Assembly: GCF_000829465.1 (NCBI RefSeq)
Contig: NZ_JXAL01000006.1
Span: forward strand, 124,001 to 188,000
Reading direction: 5' to 3'
Source of the DNA: Cohnella kolymensis
Lineage (GTDB): Bacteria; Bacillota; Bacilli; Paenibacillales; Paenibacillaceae
DNA: 64,000 nucleotides
Below are positions 55,920 to 64,000 of this stretch, piece after piece. The notes beneath the pieces are model-generated. The model had not been told where the DNA came from and searched no databases. It was given only the letters and a program-made list of their open reading frames with translations. The position numbers were made by a program, and so were the translations under genes. Every line of letters starts with the position of its first letter. The stretch's first letter is position 1.

Positions 55920-56879
55920 TTGCAACCCACCGCGAATTTGGAAGACATGTCCGCGCAGCTGAAAGGCCGCGATTTTCTCGGACTTATCGATTATTCACCG
56001 GAAGAGATCCGTTATTTGCTGGATTTGGCTATCGAGCTGAAGCGCAAGCAGAAATCGGGAGAATTCTATCAGCCGCTCAAAGGTAAAACATTGGGGATGA
56101 TTTTCGAAAAATCGTCTACACGCACCCGGGTTTCTTTTGAAGTCGGCATGTATCAGCTGGGCGGTCACGCTTTGTTTTTGAGCAAGAACGACATCCAGAT
56201 GGGCCGCGGCGAAACGATCCGGGATACGGCGCAGACGATGTCGCGTTACCTGGATGGAATCATCATTCGCACATTCGGTCACCGCAACGTGGTGGAGCTG
56301 GCTCGCAGCGCGACGATTCCCGTCATTAACGCGCTGTCGGATCGATCGCACCCTTGCCAGGCGCTTGCCGATTTTCAAACGATCCTCGAGATGAAAGGGC
56401 GCCTTGAAGGGCTCAAGATCGCCTACATCGGCGACGGCAACAACATGACTCATTCCCTGATGATGGGAGCGAGCAAGCTGGGCATGCATTTTACCGTCGC
56501 ATCTCCGGCAGGGTACGATCCCGATGCGGGAATCGTTCAGCTGGCTAAAGAGGCTGCGGCTGAGACCGGCGGCAGAGTGGATATTTTGAGGGACGCCCGT
56601 GAAGCCGTTGAGAATGCGGATATCATCTACACCGATGTGTGGGCCAGCATGGGCTTCGAGGCGGAGCAGAAGGAACGCGAGAAAGCTTTTGCCCATTATC
56701 AGGTGAACGAGGAGCTCGTGAAATACGCCAAATCCGATTACCTGTTCATGCACTGCTTGCCCGCCCACCGAGGCGAAGAGGTAAGCGAAGGGGTCATCGA
56801 CGGGCCGCATTCGGTTATTTTCGATGAGGCGGAGAACCGTCTCCACGCGCAAAAAGCAATTATGGCCGCGATCATGTAG
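55920..56879 (+). CDS. argF: Ornithine carbamoyltransferase
   Basis: ArgF makes citrulline from ornithine and carbamoyl phosphate. The TTG at 55920 follows GGGAGGG by seven bases. The 319-residue protein carries the carbamoyl-phosphate loop EKSSTRTRVSFE, the HPCQALADFQT motif and the catalytic-loop HCLPAHRGEEV. No carAB genes for carbamoyl phosphate lie in the window. Confidence 0.97.
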   Translation: MQPTANLEDMSAQLKGRDFLGLIDYSPEEIRYLLDLAIELKRKQKSGEFYQPLKGKTLGMIFEKSSTRTRVSFEVGMYQLGGHALFLSKNDIQMGRGETIRDTAQTMSRYLDGIIIRTFGHRNVVELARSATIPVINALSDRSHPCQALADFQTILEMKGRLEGLKIAYIGDGNNMTHSLMMGASKLGMHFTVASPAGYDPDAGIVQLAKEAAAETGGRVDILRDAREAVENADIIYTDVWASMGFEAEQKEREKAFAHYQVNEELVKYAKSDYLFMHCLPAHRGEEVSEGVIDGPHSVIFDEAENRLHAQKAIMAAIM

Positions 56880-56912
56880 CCTTATTTTCCGATACGAAGG
56901 AGCTTTAACCCG

Positions 56913-58154
56913 ATGGCAAAAGAAAAAATCGTTCTGGCCTACTCCGGGGGCCTTGATACCTCCGTCATCCTTACTTGGTTAAAAGAGACGTACGACGCGG
57001 AAATCATTACTTTTACGGCCGATATCGGACAAAAGGATGAGCTCGACGGTCTTGAGGAGAAAGCGATCAAAACCGGGGCGTCCAAAGTGTATATCGACGA
57101 TCTTCGTGAGGAGTTCGCCAAGGATTTTATCTATCCGATGTTTCAGGCGGGTGCGCTGTACGAAGGGCAGTATCTGCTCGGCACCAGTATCGCACGGCCT
57201 TTGATCGCTAAGCGGATGGTGGATATCGCCATTGCCGAAGGGGCTACCGCAATCGCGCACGGCGCCACGGGTAAAGGGAACGATCAGGTGCGTTTCGAGC
57301 TGACGGCCGCTGCGCTGACTCCGAACATCAAAGTGATCGCGCCATGGCGAATTGAGGAGTTCCGGCAGGCATTCCCTGGCCGCGCCGAGATGATCGCTTA
57401 CGCGGAAAAGCACGGCATTCCCGTTCAAGCTTCTGCGGCTAAGCCTTACTCTATGGATCGCAACCTGCTTCACATCAGCTTCGAGAGCGGCATGCTCGAG
57501 GATCCTTGGTTCGACTCAAGTGCTGATGATGTTCAAGAGATGTATGTGCTCAGCGTTTCGCCGGAGAAGGCACCGGACCAACCCGAATATGTCGAGTTGG
57601 AATTCGAAGGCGGCAATTGTGTGGCGGTGAATGGTGTTCCGATGAATCCGCTGCAGGTGATGGAGAAGCTCAACGAGCTTGGCGGCAAGCATGGGATCGG
57701 ACGCGTCGATATGGTGGAGAATCGCTTTGTCGGCATGAAGAGCCGCGGTGTGTACGAAACACCGGGCGGCAGCATCCTTTTCACCGCTCACCGCAAGATC
57801 GAATCGCTTACGATGGACCGGGAAGTCATGCATTTGCGCGACTCGTTCATTTCCAAATACAGCTCTCTTGTGTACAACGGTTTCTGGTTTGCGCCCGAGC
57901 GCCTTGCCATTCAAGCTTTGGTGTCGGAAAGCCAGAAGAACGTCACCGGTACGGTGCGGCTCAAGCTGTACAAGGGCAATATGATGGCCGCCGGACTGAA
58001 GAGCCCGGTCAGTCTATACAATCCCCACATCGCCACGATGGAAGCCGATCCTACGCAAGCGTACGATCAAGGGGACGCAACAGGCTTTATCCGTCTGAAC
58101 GCTTTGCGCTTGAAGGTATCTTCTGGCGTCAACGGCGCTTCCGGCGTTAATTGA
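56913..58154 (+). CDS. argG: Argininosuccinate synthase
   Basis: ArgG joins citrulline and aspartate using ATP. The 413-residue protein has the PP-loop [14 protein letters not shown] at the N-terminus, [12 protein letters not shown], and ESGMLEDPW. Its C-terminus is drawn out by a short [11 protein letters not shown] tail. A long palindromic element separates it from argH. Confidence 0.98.
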   Translation: MAKEKIVLAYSGGLDTSVILTWLKETYDAEIITFTADIGQKDELDGLEEKAIKTGASKVYIDDLREEFAKDFIYPMFQAGALYEGQYLLGTSIARPLIAKRMVDIAIAEGATAIAHGATGKGNDQVRFELTAAALTPNIKVIAPWRIEEFRQAFPGRAEMIAYAEKHGIPVQASAAKPYSMDRNLLHISFESGMLEDPWFDSSADDVQEMYVLSVSPEKAPDQPEYVELEFEGGNCVAVNGVPMNPLQVMEKLNELGGKHGIGRVDMVENRFVGMKSRGVYETPGGSILFTAHRKIESLTMDREVMHLRDSFISKYSSLVYNGFWFAPERLAIQALVSESQKNVTGTVRLKLYKGNMMAAGLKSPVSLYNPHIATMEADPTQAYDQGDATGFIRLNALRLKVSSGVNGASGVN

Positions 58155-58160
58155 TAAAGA

Positions 58161-58250
58161 CAAAAGAGGGAACCTGACGCGCGGCATGCCGAACCATCCC
58201 CCGCTAGCGGGGCAATGCGGGAGGCACCTTCGCGAAGGGTTCCTCTTTTG
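58161..58250 (+). terminator. Nested palindromic element between argG and argH
   Basis: Outer arms CAAAAGAGGGAACC and GGTTCCTCTTTTG (58161-58174, 58238-58250; one bulged G) enclose three more palindromes: CGGCATGCCG (58182-58191), CCCCGCTAGCGGGG (58199-58212) and TTCGCGAA (58229-58236). The CTTTTG end could serve as a weak terminator. No T-box or known riboswitch signature is visible. Confidence 0.65.
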
Positions 58251-58291
58251 CTGTTTATTCCGTTGATACTGAATGAGAGGGGCTGCTTGAG

Positions 58292-59707
58292 ATGAGTAAA
58301 CTTTGGGGCGGCCGGTTTACGAAACAAACCGACCAACTGGTTGAAGAATATACGGCATCCATTAATTTCGATAAAGAGCTTGCTATGGAAGATATTCAGG
58401 GCAGCTTGGCACATGTGACCATGCTGGGAAAATGCGATATACTACCTGCGGAAGATGTGCAGAAGATAACCGAGGGTTTGCTGAAAGTGCGCGACCGGAT
58501 TCAGCGCGGTGAACAGGAATTTGCCGTCGGCGACGAAGACATTCATATGAATATCGAGAAAGCGCTGATCGATGAAATCGGGCCGGTCGGGGGCAAGCTT
58601 CACACCGGCCGCAGCCGTAACGATCAGGTTGCGACAGATATGCACCTATATTTACGTAAGCGTGTCGTTGAGTTTGTGGACCTGCTGCAGAAGTTGCAAG
58701 CGGCCTTGATCGGGCAAGCGAAGGAAAACCTCGATACGATCGTACCGGGCTACACGCACCTGCAGCGTGCGCAGCCGATTTTGTTCGCGCATCATCTGAT
58801 GGCTTACGTGTCCATGTTCGGCCGGGATATCGAGCGTCTGCAAGACAGCTACAAGCGAATCGACACGCTGCCGCTTGGTGCGGGTGCGTTGGCGGGAACA
58901 ACGTTCGCGATCGACCGGTTGTATACTGCGGAATTGCTCAACTTCGGCCGCGTATACGAGAACAGCTTGGACGCCGTAAGTGACCGCGATTTCATTGTGG
59001 AGTTTTTGAGCGGCGCCTCCTTGATTATGATGCACCTATCTCGGTTAAGTGAGGAATTGATTTTGTGGTCCAGCACAGAGTTTCAGTTCGTGGAGCTGGA
59101 CGACGCATTCTGCACCGGCTCCAGCATCATGCCGCAAAAGAAAAACCCCGACGTCCCGGAACTCGTTCGCGGCAAGACGGGGCGTGTATATGGCAATCTG
59201 GTCGGCCTTCTTACCGTGCTCAAGTCTTTGCCGCTGGCCTATAATAAGGATATGCAGGAAGATAAGGAAGGTATGTTTGATACCGTTAAAACACTTCAGG
59301 GTGCGCTTCAGCTGTTCGCTCCGATGATCGGTACGATGAAAGTCCGCAAAGAACGCATGAGACGCGCGGTCGATCAGGACTTCTCTAACGCCACCGACAT
59401 CGCGGACTTCCTCGTCGGCAAAGGCCTGCCTTTCCGCCAAGCGCACGAAGTCATCGGCAAAACCGTCTTATACTGCATCCAGCAAAACAAGTTTCTGCTC
59501 GATCTGACGCTGGAAGAATTCCAGCAGTTCTCACCGTTGTTCGACGACCGCATCTACGAGGTTCTCCAGCCGGAGCAGGTCGTGAACGCGCGTAACGTGT
59601 ACGGCGGTACCGCAACCGGCCAAGTGACAGCGGCCATCACCCGGGCTGAGGTCGACTTGTCCCGCACGGCAGAGTGGGTTGCGGAGTATCAGGAGAAGAG
59701 CAGGTAA
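58292..59707 (+). CDS. argH: Argininosuccinate lyase
   Basis: ArgH splits argininosuccinate into arginine and fumarate, the last step of the pathway. The 471-residue protein starts [20 protein letters not shown] and has the fumarase/lyase signature [11 protein letters not shown], plus [13 protein letters not shown] and [19 protein letters not shown]. It lies 137 bases after argG, across the palindromic element, and may be partly uncoupled from it. Confidence 0.98.
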   Translation: MSKLWGGRFTKQTDQLVEEYTASINFDKELAMEDIQGSLAHVTMLGKCDILPAEDVQKITEGLLKVRDRIQRGEQEFAVGDEDIHMNIEKALIDEIGPVGGKLHTGRSRNDQVATDMHLYLRKRVVEFVDLLQKLQAALIGQAKENLDTIVPGYTHLQRAQPILFAHHLMAYVSMFGRDIERLQDSYKRIDTLPLGAGALAGTTFAIDRLYTAELLNFGRVYENSLDAVSDRDFIVEFLSGASLIMMHLSRLSEELILWSSTEFQFVELDDAFCTGSSIMPQKKNPDVPELVRGKTGRVYGNLVGLLTVLKSLPLAYNKDMQEDKEGMFDTVKTLQGALQLFAPMIGTMKVRKERMRRAVDQDFSNATDIADFLVGKGLPFRQAHEVIGKTVLYCIQQNKFLLDLTLEEFQQFSPLFDDRIYEVLQPEQVVNARNVYGGTATGQVTAAITRAEVDLSRTAEWVAEYQEKSR

Positions 59708-59789
59708 TCTTCGGGGGATGCCCATCACCCCCCGCCGGAACAGCGACGATGAGCAGGTTCCGCCGGCACAGCGCGGATGAGCGGGTCTG

Positions 59790-59798
59790 TGATATAAT
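59790..59798 (+). promoter_or_regulatory. Extended -10 promoter of paralogue 2
   Basis: TGATATAAT (about 59790-59798) is an extended -10 box; no -35 of note. The expected transcript would start near 59805, just before the leader hairpin. Confidence 0.6.
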
Positions 59799-59816
59799 GC
59801 ATATCAAGTGACGAAG

Positions 59817-59859
59817 AACGTCCCAATCTACTCTAGCAGAGTGGGTTGGGGCGTTTTTT
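59817..59859 (+). terminator. Terminator after argH, in the leader of paralogue 2
   Basis: AACGTCCCAATCTACTCT pairs with AGAGTGGGTTGGGGCGTT (G-T pairs) over AGC and runs into six T's. It sits 14 bases before the ribosome site AAAGGGGG. It could end argH transcripts, attenuate the next gene, or both. Confidence 0.82.
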
Positions 59860-59887
59860 GTATTTTTCAGGTAAAGGGGGATTTGTC

Positions 59888-60550
59888 ATGAGTTTCGAGC
59901 AAGCACATGCTGCGTTTATCGGCAGTCATCTGGCACGCCGAAAAGGTGAGCGTCGAGGCCGTCTAGAGAGAGGACATGGACATGGAGAAAAATTGTTTTT
60001 GGAGAATGTATGGTGGCCGCTGAAAGGTAACTTCGACAGACTGCATCCGGAGTATGAGGTGCTTGATTGGCGTGGGAAATCGTATTTCGGAGATTTTCTC
60101 TATGTGACCACAAGCGGGCATAAATTTATTTGGGAAATCAAAGGCTTCAACACCCATGTAAAAGAGCTGGACCGGCAGGGCTTTTGCAAGGAGTGTAAGA
60201 GAGAATTATTTCTCGAAGGACTGGCTGTCCACCTTGTCTCATTCGCTTACGATGATGTTAAAGATGAGCCCGATCTGTTGATCGCGTTGCTGCGCATGGT
60301 ATTAAGCCAATATGAAAGCGGGAGTCTGCCGGAATTGCGCTCCTTTGCGGAAAAGGAAGTCATCCGACTAGCGCACTTTCTGGCCCGTCCCATTCGCCCC
60401 AAAGACGTTGTTGATCGTCTTCATATGAATTTCCGGCGCGCGGTTCGCATACTTCAGTCACTTACCGAGCAAGGTTGGTTTCGTGCCATCAAAGGGGAAG
60501 ACGGGGTTAGAGTAGTGAAGTACGAATTAATTCGAATGACAGGTTGGTAA
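59888..60550 (+). CDS. PD-(D/E)XK-like nuclease with winged helix, paralogue 2
   Basis: The 220-residue protein starts MSFEQAHAAFIGSH at 59888 behind AAAGGGGG. It shares with paralogue 1 the segments ERGHGHGEK, WWPLKGNFDRLHPEYEV and FAYDD. The nuclease core is closer to the classic pattern: D69 in YFGDFLYV and E83-x-K85 in FIWEIKGFNTH. The C-terminal winged helix (RPKDVVDRLHMNFRRAVRIL) is diverged from that of paralogue 1, which suggests a different DNA target. An array of short motifs starts 34 bases after the stop. Function is unknown; nuclease activity and DNA binding are inferred from pattern. Confidence 0.85.
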   Translation: MSFEQAHAAFIGSHLARRKGERRGRLERGHGHGEKLFLENVWWPLKGNFDRLHPEYEVLDWRGKSYFGDFLYVTTSGHKFIWEIKGFNTHVKELDRQGFCKECKRELFLEGLAVHLVSFAYDDVKDEPDLLIALLRMVLSQYESGSLPELRSFAEKEVIRLAHFLARPIRPKDVVDRLHMNFRRAVRILQSLTEQGWFRAIKGEDGVRVVKYELIRMTGW

Positions 60551-60583
60551 CCAGAGCAAAAGCGTACTCGGTGACTTCACAAT

Positions 60584-60694
60584 TAACTGCAAAACTACAC
60601 TTATTTCTTTTTGAGAGTAATAGTTGTATTTTTGCAATTATTTCAAACGATGGGTCAGAAGCCGGGAAATTAGTTGTAGTTTTGCAATTATTTC
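60584..60694. repeat. Array of three TTGTAGTTTTGCAATTATTT-type motifs
   Basis: Copies at 60621-60644 and 60671-60694 are 24 bases long, differ at one position and start exactly 50 bases apart. A third at 60584-60607 keeps the TTATTTC tail, but its core TGCAAAACTAC is the reverse complement of GTAGTTTTGCA. The motif is unrelated in sequence to the array beside paralogue 1 but has the same size and spacing. Confidence 0.8.
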
Positions 60695-60859
60695 GGCTGG
60701 TCGCATACTGCGAGTGGGTTACCGGCGGTTTACGGAGATGAGGTGGACACGGCAGAGCTACGCACTGGACGTCTGCAGGTGGGCGATTCAGGTTATTGGC
60801 GGTGGAGCAAGGTGAGGTGGTATTTCCGAATCCGCGCCGGGTGATGACAGATACAAAAC
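60695..60859. other. Gene-free stretch after the second array
   Basis: I see no gene, promoter or clear repeat here. The short open frames lack ribosome sites and family resemblance. Confidence 0.6.
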
Positions 60860-60892
60860 AAAAGCCCGCGGGACATTATCCCACGGGCTTTC
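60857..60892 (-). terminator. Terminator of the VanW/G5 gene
   Basis: AAAGCCCG/CGGGCTTT arms (60861-60868, 60884-60891), extended inside by GGG/CCC, lie just past the stop on the minus strand. The T-run on that strand is interrupted. Confidence 0.7.
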
Positions 60893-60901
60893 ACATGTAA
60901 C

Positions 60902-62371
60902 TTACACGGGTTCGACAGGGCCTTCGTCCTGGCCTGGAGAAGGTGTCGGATCAGGCGTTGGAGCAGGGGTGCTGCCCTCCGGATTCAGTCTCGGATCTTG
61001 AGGGTTCACCGCGATCAGATTATCCTGTGTACGGTAAGTGTCGCGGGACAATTTCTTGCGTTCCACTTCGTTCCCGTCCACGAGCTTCACGAGGTAGGAT
61101 TCCACGACATAGCCGGATTCGCCTTTTTGCACGGTGTCTTGCTTGCCCAGTGTCAGCTTGTCGTTAGCGACATAAACCGTCTTCGGCTTATTCACTTTAA
61201 CCTCAACCGTTTCGGTGCGATATTCAACATTTTCAGGCATCGTTCCGAACAGCTTCACCGTTAACCTTTTATCGTGCACCACTGTACGGATCAAGAGCTG
61301 CTTGCCGGTGGAGTTGCGGAATTTGAAGTTCACAAAACCGTCGGCGAATGTAGCATCCAATCCGGCAGGTAAGTAATGAACACGCAATGAGTGGTTGCGC
61401 CTCTCGACAATGTCCAGCCCCACACGCAGCGCCGCGTTGTAGAGCGTGCTGGACACCTGGCAGATGCCGCCGCCTACACCCGGCACGAGCTTGCCTTTGA
61501 GGATGACCGGCGCTTCTTTGTAGCCGTACTCTTTTTCAGCTTTTGCAACGATTTTGCCGTATTCGAAAACATCGTCCGGCATGAGCAGCGTTTCGTTCAA
61601 CGCTTTGGCAGCCGCCGTCACATTATGTGAACGGCCTTTTCCGCTTGTGGTGAAAGAGGTGGTAAATTCGGCGATTTTACGTTCGATGCCTTCTTCTTTC
61701 AGCTTGGCTACCGTAATTTCCGGAGCCGTTTCCGTTATGGGCAGCTCGACTTTATAGGCTTCCGCGCTGCTGCTGCTCATTTTTGGCGAGAGAGTTTTCG
61801 GCTCTAAATTTTTAACCTTATTAAAGAGTGCAGGCAAATCAAGCTCCGTGCCGAGAACTTCATCGGTATAAATCACTTCGTCCTGATCATTGATCGTACG
61901 CTCGGCGTCCTTAGGAGCAGCACCGGCAGCGGAGCCCCAAGAAGCCTGAGCTTCCTGCTGGAACTGCTGCTCATTCCAATTAACGCTGAGTCCATAGGAG
62001 GACTTCATGCCGCCTTCGAATCGCATTCTGGCCCTGTTCAGCCAGGACGCGTCGCGAAACTTCTCGATGGCCTTCATGGCATCGCTTGTATCGACACTCA
62101 TGCCTAACTGCTTCAAAGTGCGGTCAGGCACCTTAATGTCACCGGTCCCGCCCGCCGGCAGCACAGCGGTAACCTGGATTTGCTCCAAATCGGCAACCCG
62201 ATTCTGCAGCAGGTTCAGCGCCGCCGGCGCGGACTGGCCGCCCACGGTCAGCCCGCCGACTGTAAAGCCTTTTGGAAGCGTATCGTCACTCCCGTAATAT
62301 ATCGTACCTCCAACTCCGGCACCTGCAATTATAAGTGCAAGACTCCCCGTTAAGAGCCATCCTTTTTTCAT
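60902..62371 (-). CDS. VanW-family protein with peptidoglycan-binding-like and G5 domains
   Basis: The 489-residue surface protein starts MKKGWLLTGSLALIIAGAGV, an N-terminal membrane anchor or signal. Residues of about 35-230 form the PGBP-like region usual before VanW (LPKGFTVGGLTVGG). The VanW domain includes FEYGKIVAKAEKEYGYKEAP and VPGVGGGICQVSSTLYNAAL. A G5 domain follows (EYRTETVEVKVNKPKTVYV) and a proline-rich tail ends the protein. VanW's biochemical role is not known. G5 domains bind N-acetylglucosamine polymers, so a cell-wall place of action is likely. It is divergent from ftsE. Confidence 0.92.
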   Translation of the reverse strand: MKKGWLLTGSLALIIAGAGVGGTIYYGSDDTLPKGFTVGGLTVGGQSAPAALNLLQNRVADLEQIQVTAVLPAGGTGDIKVPDRTLKQLGMSVDTSDAMKAIEKFRDASWLNRARMRFEGGMKSSYGLSVNWNEQQFQQEAQASWGSAAGAAPKDAERTINDQDEVIYTDEVLGTELDLPALFNKVKNLEPKTLSPKMSSSSAEAYKVELPITETAPEITVAKLKEEGIERKIAEFTTSFTTSGKGRSHNVTAAAKALNETLLMPDDVFEYGKIVAKAEKEYGYKEAPVILKGKLVPGVGGGICQVSSTLYNAALRVGLDIVERRNHSLRVHYLPAGLDATFADGFVNFKFRNSTGKQLLIRTVVHDKRLTVKLFGTMPENVEYRTETVEVKVNKPKTVYVANDKLTLGKQDTVQKGESGYVVESYLVKLVDGNEVERKKLSRDTYRTQDNLIAVNPQDPRLNPEGSTPAPTPDPTPSPGQDEGPVEPV

Positions 62372-62616
62372 TTTCAGCCACTTCCCTCGGATTCCAATTT
62401 ACTTCATTTTTTCCACTCACTATATATACCTTCCAAACCCCGAATTTGTTGCCGTCTTAAATGAGAAAATTTTAAACTTTCCCCGGTTTGGGTTTTAATC
62501 AGTACTATTCCCTAAATTAAAACGACAATATTTCCTCGGAAATTATCGACAAAGAGAGGATTTTAATGCAAGATGTCGAAATGGATAAGGTCCGAATCTT
62601 AACTGGAAGTGATAAT

Positions 62617-63303
62617 GTGATAGAAATGCAAGATATATGGAAAACGTATCCCGACGGTACGACCGCCCTTCAGGCGATCAATGTCGTCATCGAGCGGAAT
62701 GAGTTCGTGTATATTGTCGGTCCTTCCGGGGCAGGAAAGTCGACATTCATGAAATTGATTTATCGTGAAGAAGTCCCTACCAAAGGGCAGATCTCCGTCA
62801 ACGGATTCAATATAGGCAAGCTCAAGCAGCGCAAAATCCCGTACGTGCGGCGTAATATCGGAGTTATTTTTCAAGATTACAAACTGCTCCCTAAGCTTTC
62901 CGCGTATGAGAACGTGGCTTTCGCGATGGAAGTTATCGAAACGCCGAGCCGGGCGATTCGCCGCCGTACGATGGAAGTGTTGGAACTGGTCGGATTGAAA
63001 CATAAGGCAGGCAGCCTTCCGGCTCAGCTTTCCGGCGGAGAGCAGCAGAGGATCGCGATCGCTCGCGCAATCGTGAACAATCCCGCGGTCATCGTTGCCG
63101 ATGAGCCGACCGGGAATCTTGATCCCGAGACGTCGTGGGGCATCATGAAGCTTCTGGAGGAAATCAATTTCCGCGGCACGACAATCGTCATGGCTACCCA
63201 CAACAAAGAGATCGTCAACACATTGCGCAAACGTGTAATCGCCATCGAGAAAGGCAGCATCTCTCGCGATGAACCGAGGGGGGAATACGGCTATGAAAAT
63301 TAG
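62617..63303 (+). CDS. ftsE: Cell-division ABC transporter ATPase FtsE
   Basis: FtsE drives the FtsX membrane partner to activate cell-wall hydrolases during division or elongation. The GTG at 62617 gives VIEMQDIWKTYPDGTTALQ and 228 residues, the family's length. An in-frame ATG at 62566 with an AGAGAGG site would add 17 residues and has the better ribosome site. Motifs are Walker A GPSGAGKST, Q-loop VIFQDYKLLPKLS, signature LSGGEQQRIAIAR, Walker B AVIVADEPTGNLD and H-loop MATHNKEI. It overlaps ftsX by 11 bases. Confidence 0.96.
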   Translation: MIEMQDIWKTYPDGTTALQAINVVIERNEFVYIVGPSGAGKSTFMKLIYREEVPTKGQISVNGFNIGKLKQRKIPYVRRNIGVIFQDYKLLPKLSAYENVAFAMEVIETPSRAIRRRTMEVLELVGLKHKAGSLPAQLSGGEQQRIAIARAIVNNPAVIVADEPTGNLDPETSWGIMKLLEEINFRGTTIVMATHNKEIVNTLRKRVIAIEKGSISRDEPRGEYGYEN

Positions 63304-64000
63304 CACGGTCGCCCGCCATTTTCGCGAAGGTGCCAAGAACGTCGGCCGCAACGGCTGGATGAGCTTCGCATCGATCAGCTCCATCGCGGTGTCGCTGTTC
63401 ATTCTGGGAGTGTTCATGCTGCTAGCGCTTAATGTGAACAAGCTCGCCGATCAGCTGGATAACCAGGTGCAGATCAGCGTTTATCTTGAAACGGATACGG
63501 ATCAGCCCAAGATCGAGAATGTCGAGCGTTTGATCAAGCGCATTCCTGAGGTTAAATCCGTTACGTTCGTTTCCAAAGCGGAAGGACTTGCCCGTTTCCG
63601 TGAAAGCATGGGTGAGGATGGCAAGCAGGCTTTGGAAGGCTACGACGATGAGAACAACCCTTTGCCGGATTCCTTTGAGGTGGAGGCGTTCAATCCGCAG
63701 CAGATCGCTTTCGTGGCCAAGCAGATTGAAGCCATTAACGAATCGGACCCGGACAAACCCGTCAAAAGAGTCAGATACGGCAAAGGCACGATAGAGACCT
63801 TATTCAGCATTACGAACGGCGTACGCAACATCGGCCTGTTCATCGTGCTGGGTCTCGCGGTCATGGCCATGTTTTTAATTTCTACGACAATCAAGATGAC
63901 GATACTGGCCCGGCGCCGCGAGATCGGCATCATGAAGCTGGTCGGTGCGACCAACAGTTTTATACGCTGGCCGTTTTTTATTGAAGGAGCGCTCATCGGG
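63293..64000 (+). CDS. ftsX: Cell-division protein FtsX, 3' end outside the window
   Basis: This is the first 236 codons of the FtsE partner. It starts MKISTVARHFREGAKNVGRN, then has the first membrane helix (SISSIAVSLFILGVFMLLAL), the extracellular loop of about 120 residues that contacts hydrolases or their adaptors (QISVYLETDTDQPKIENVER), the second helix (IGLFIVLGLAVMAMFLIST), and the ARRREIGIMKLVGATNSFI segment typical of the family. The GGGGGGAATAC site lies inside ftsE. Confidence 0.96.
   Translation, partial: MKISTVARHFREGAKNVGRNGWMSFASISSIAVSLFILGVFMLLALNVNKLADQLDNQVQISVYLETDTDQPKIENVERLIKRIPEVKSVTFVSKAEGLARFRESMGEDGKQALEGYDDENNPLPDSFEVEAFNPQQIAFVAKQIEAINESDPDKPVKRVRYGKGTIETLFSITNGVRNIGLFIVLGLAVMAMFLISTTIKMTILARRREIGIMKLVGATNSFIRWPFFIEGALIG

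Noticed and set aside
58161-58290. T-box leader before argH
   Set aside because: There is no T-box core (GGTGGNACCGCG-type) and no specifier-loop region; only nested palindromes are present.

Overview
The window reads as chromosome from a spore-forming, flagellated, Gram-positive bacterium of the Paenibacillaceae (Paenibacillus or a close relative). Support comes from the S-layer-homology (SLH) surface proteins, an alpha/beta-type spore protein, DegS-DegU, ComFA/ComFC, FliW-CsrA control of flagellin, and gene order matching the Bacillus subtilis degSU-comF-yvyF-flgMNKL-yviE-fliW-csrA-hag-flaG-fliD-fliS-fliT-hpf-secA-prfB block. Strong AGGAGG-type ribosome sites and T-tailed hairpin terminators fit. 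There are no rRNA or tRNA genes and no CRISPR array.

Layout. 1-8.7 kb: a 5'-truncated SLH protein, the main S-layer protein with two tandem starts, the 5' part of a dead group II intron lodged behind its terminator, and a frame-broken secreted protein. 8.75-10.26 kb: an IS1182-like element with a frameshifted transposase and an inverted right end. 10.3-12.7 kb: a small secreted protein, a spore protein and metK with a terminator-like leader. 12.8-20.6 kb: a locus of three dynamin-like GTPases plus a small protein of 21-residue repeats. 20.7-28.3 kb: a large SLH/Ig-like surface protein, a YjbR-like protein and a phosphodiester glycosidase-like secreted protein. 28.4-36.0 kb: degS-degU, a minus-strand endonuclease-like gene with a repeat array at its 3' end, comFA, comFC and an acyltransferase. 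36.1-45.4 kb: the late flagellar cluster. 45.6-51.4 kb: cold-shock gene, hpf, secA, prfB (programmed frameshift) and a YitT-family gene. 51.4-59.7 kb: arginine biosynthesis argCJBDFGH. 59.8-64 kb: a paralogue of the endonuclease-like gene, again with a repeat array at its 3' end, a VanW/G5 protein on the minus strand, ftsE and the start of ftsX.

How the parts work together. The flagellar block holds the FlgM brake on sigma-D, the hook-filament junction proteins, flagellin, its cap and chaperones, and the FliW-CsrA switch. A GGA-loop hairpin in the flagellin leader is the visible CsrA target. The arg genes make arginine from glutamate by the acetyl cycle. ftsE-ftsX and the VanW/G5 protein act at the cell wall.

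Most unusual: (1) two paralogous PD-(D/E)XK-like plus winged-helix genes, each followed at once by its own array of about 21-24-bp motifs spaced about 50 bp apart; (2) the three-dynamin plus repeat-protein locus; (3) the inverted end of the insertion sequence; (4) the group II intron remnant; (5) seven single-base breaks of reading frame, all between 6.3 and 32.5 kb and all explicable by a homopolymer one base too long or too short. The last point means several broken genes may be sequencing artefacts.
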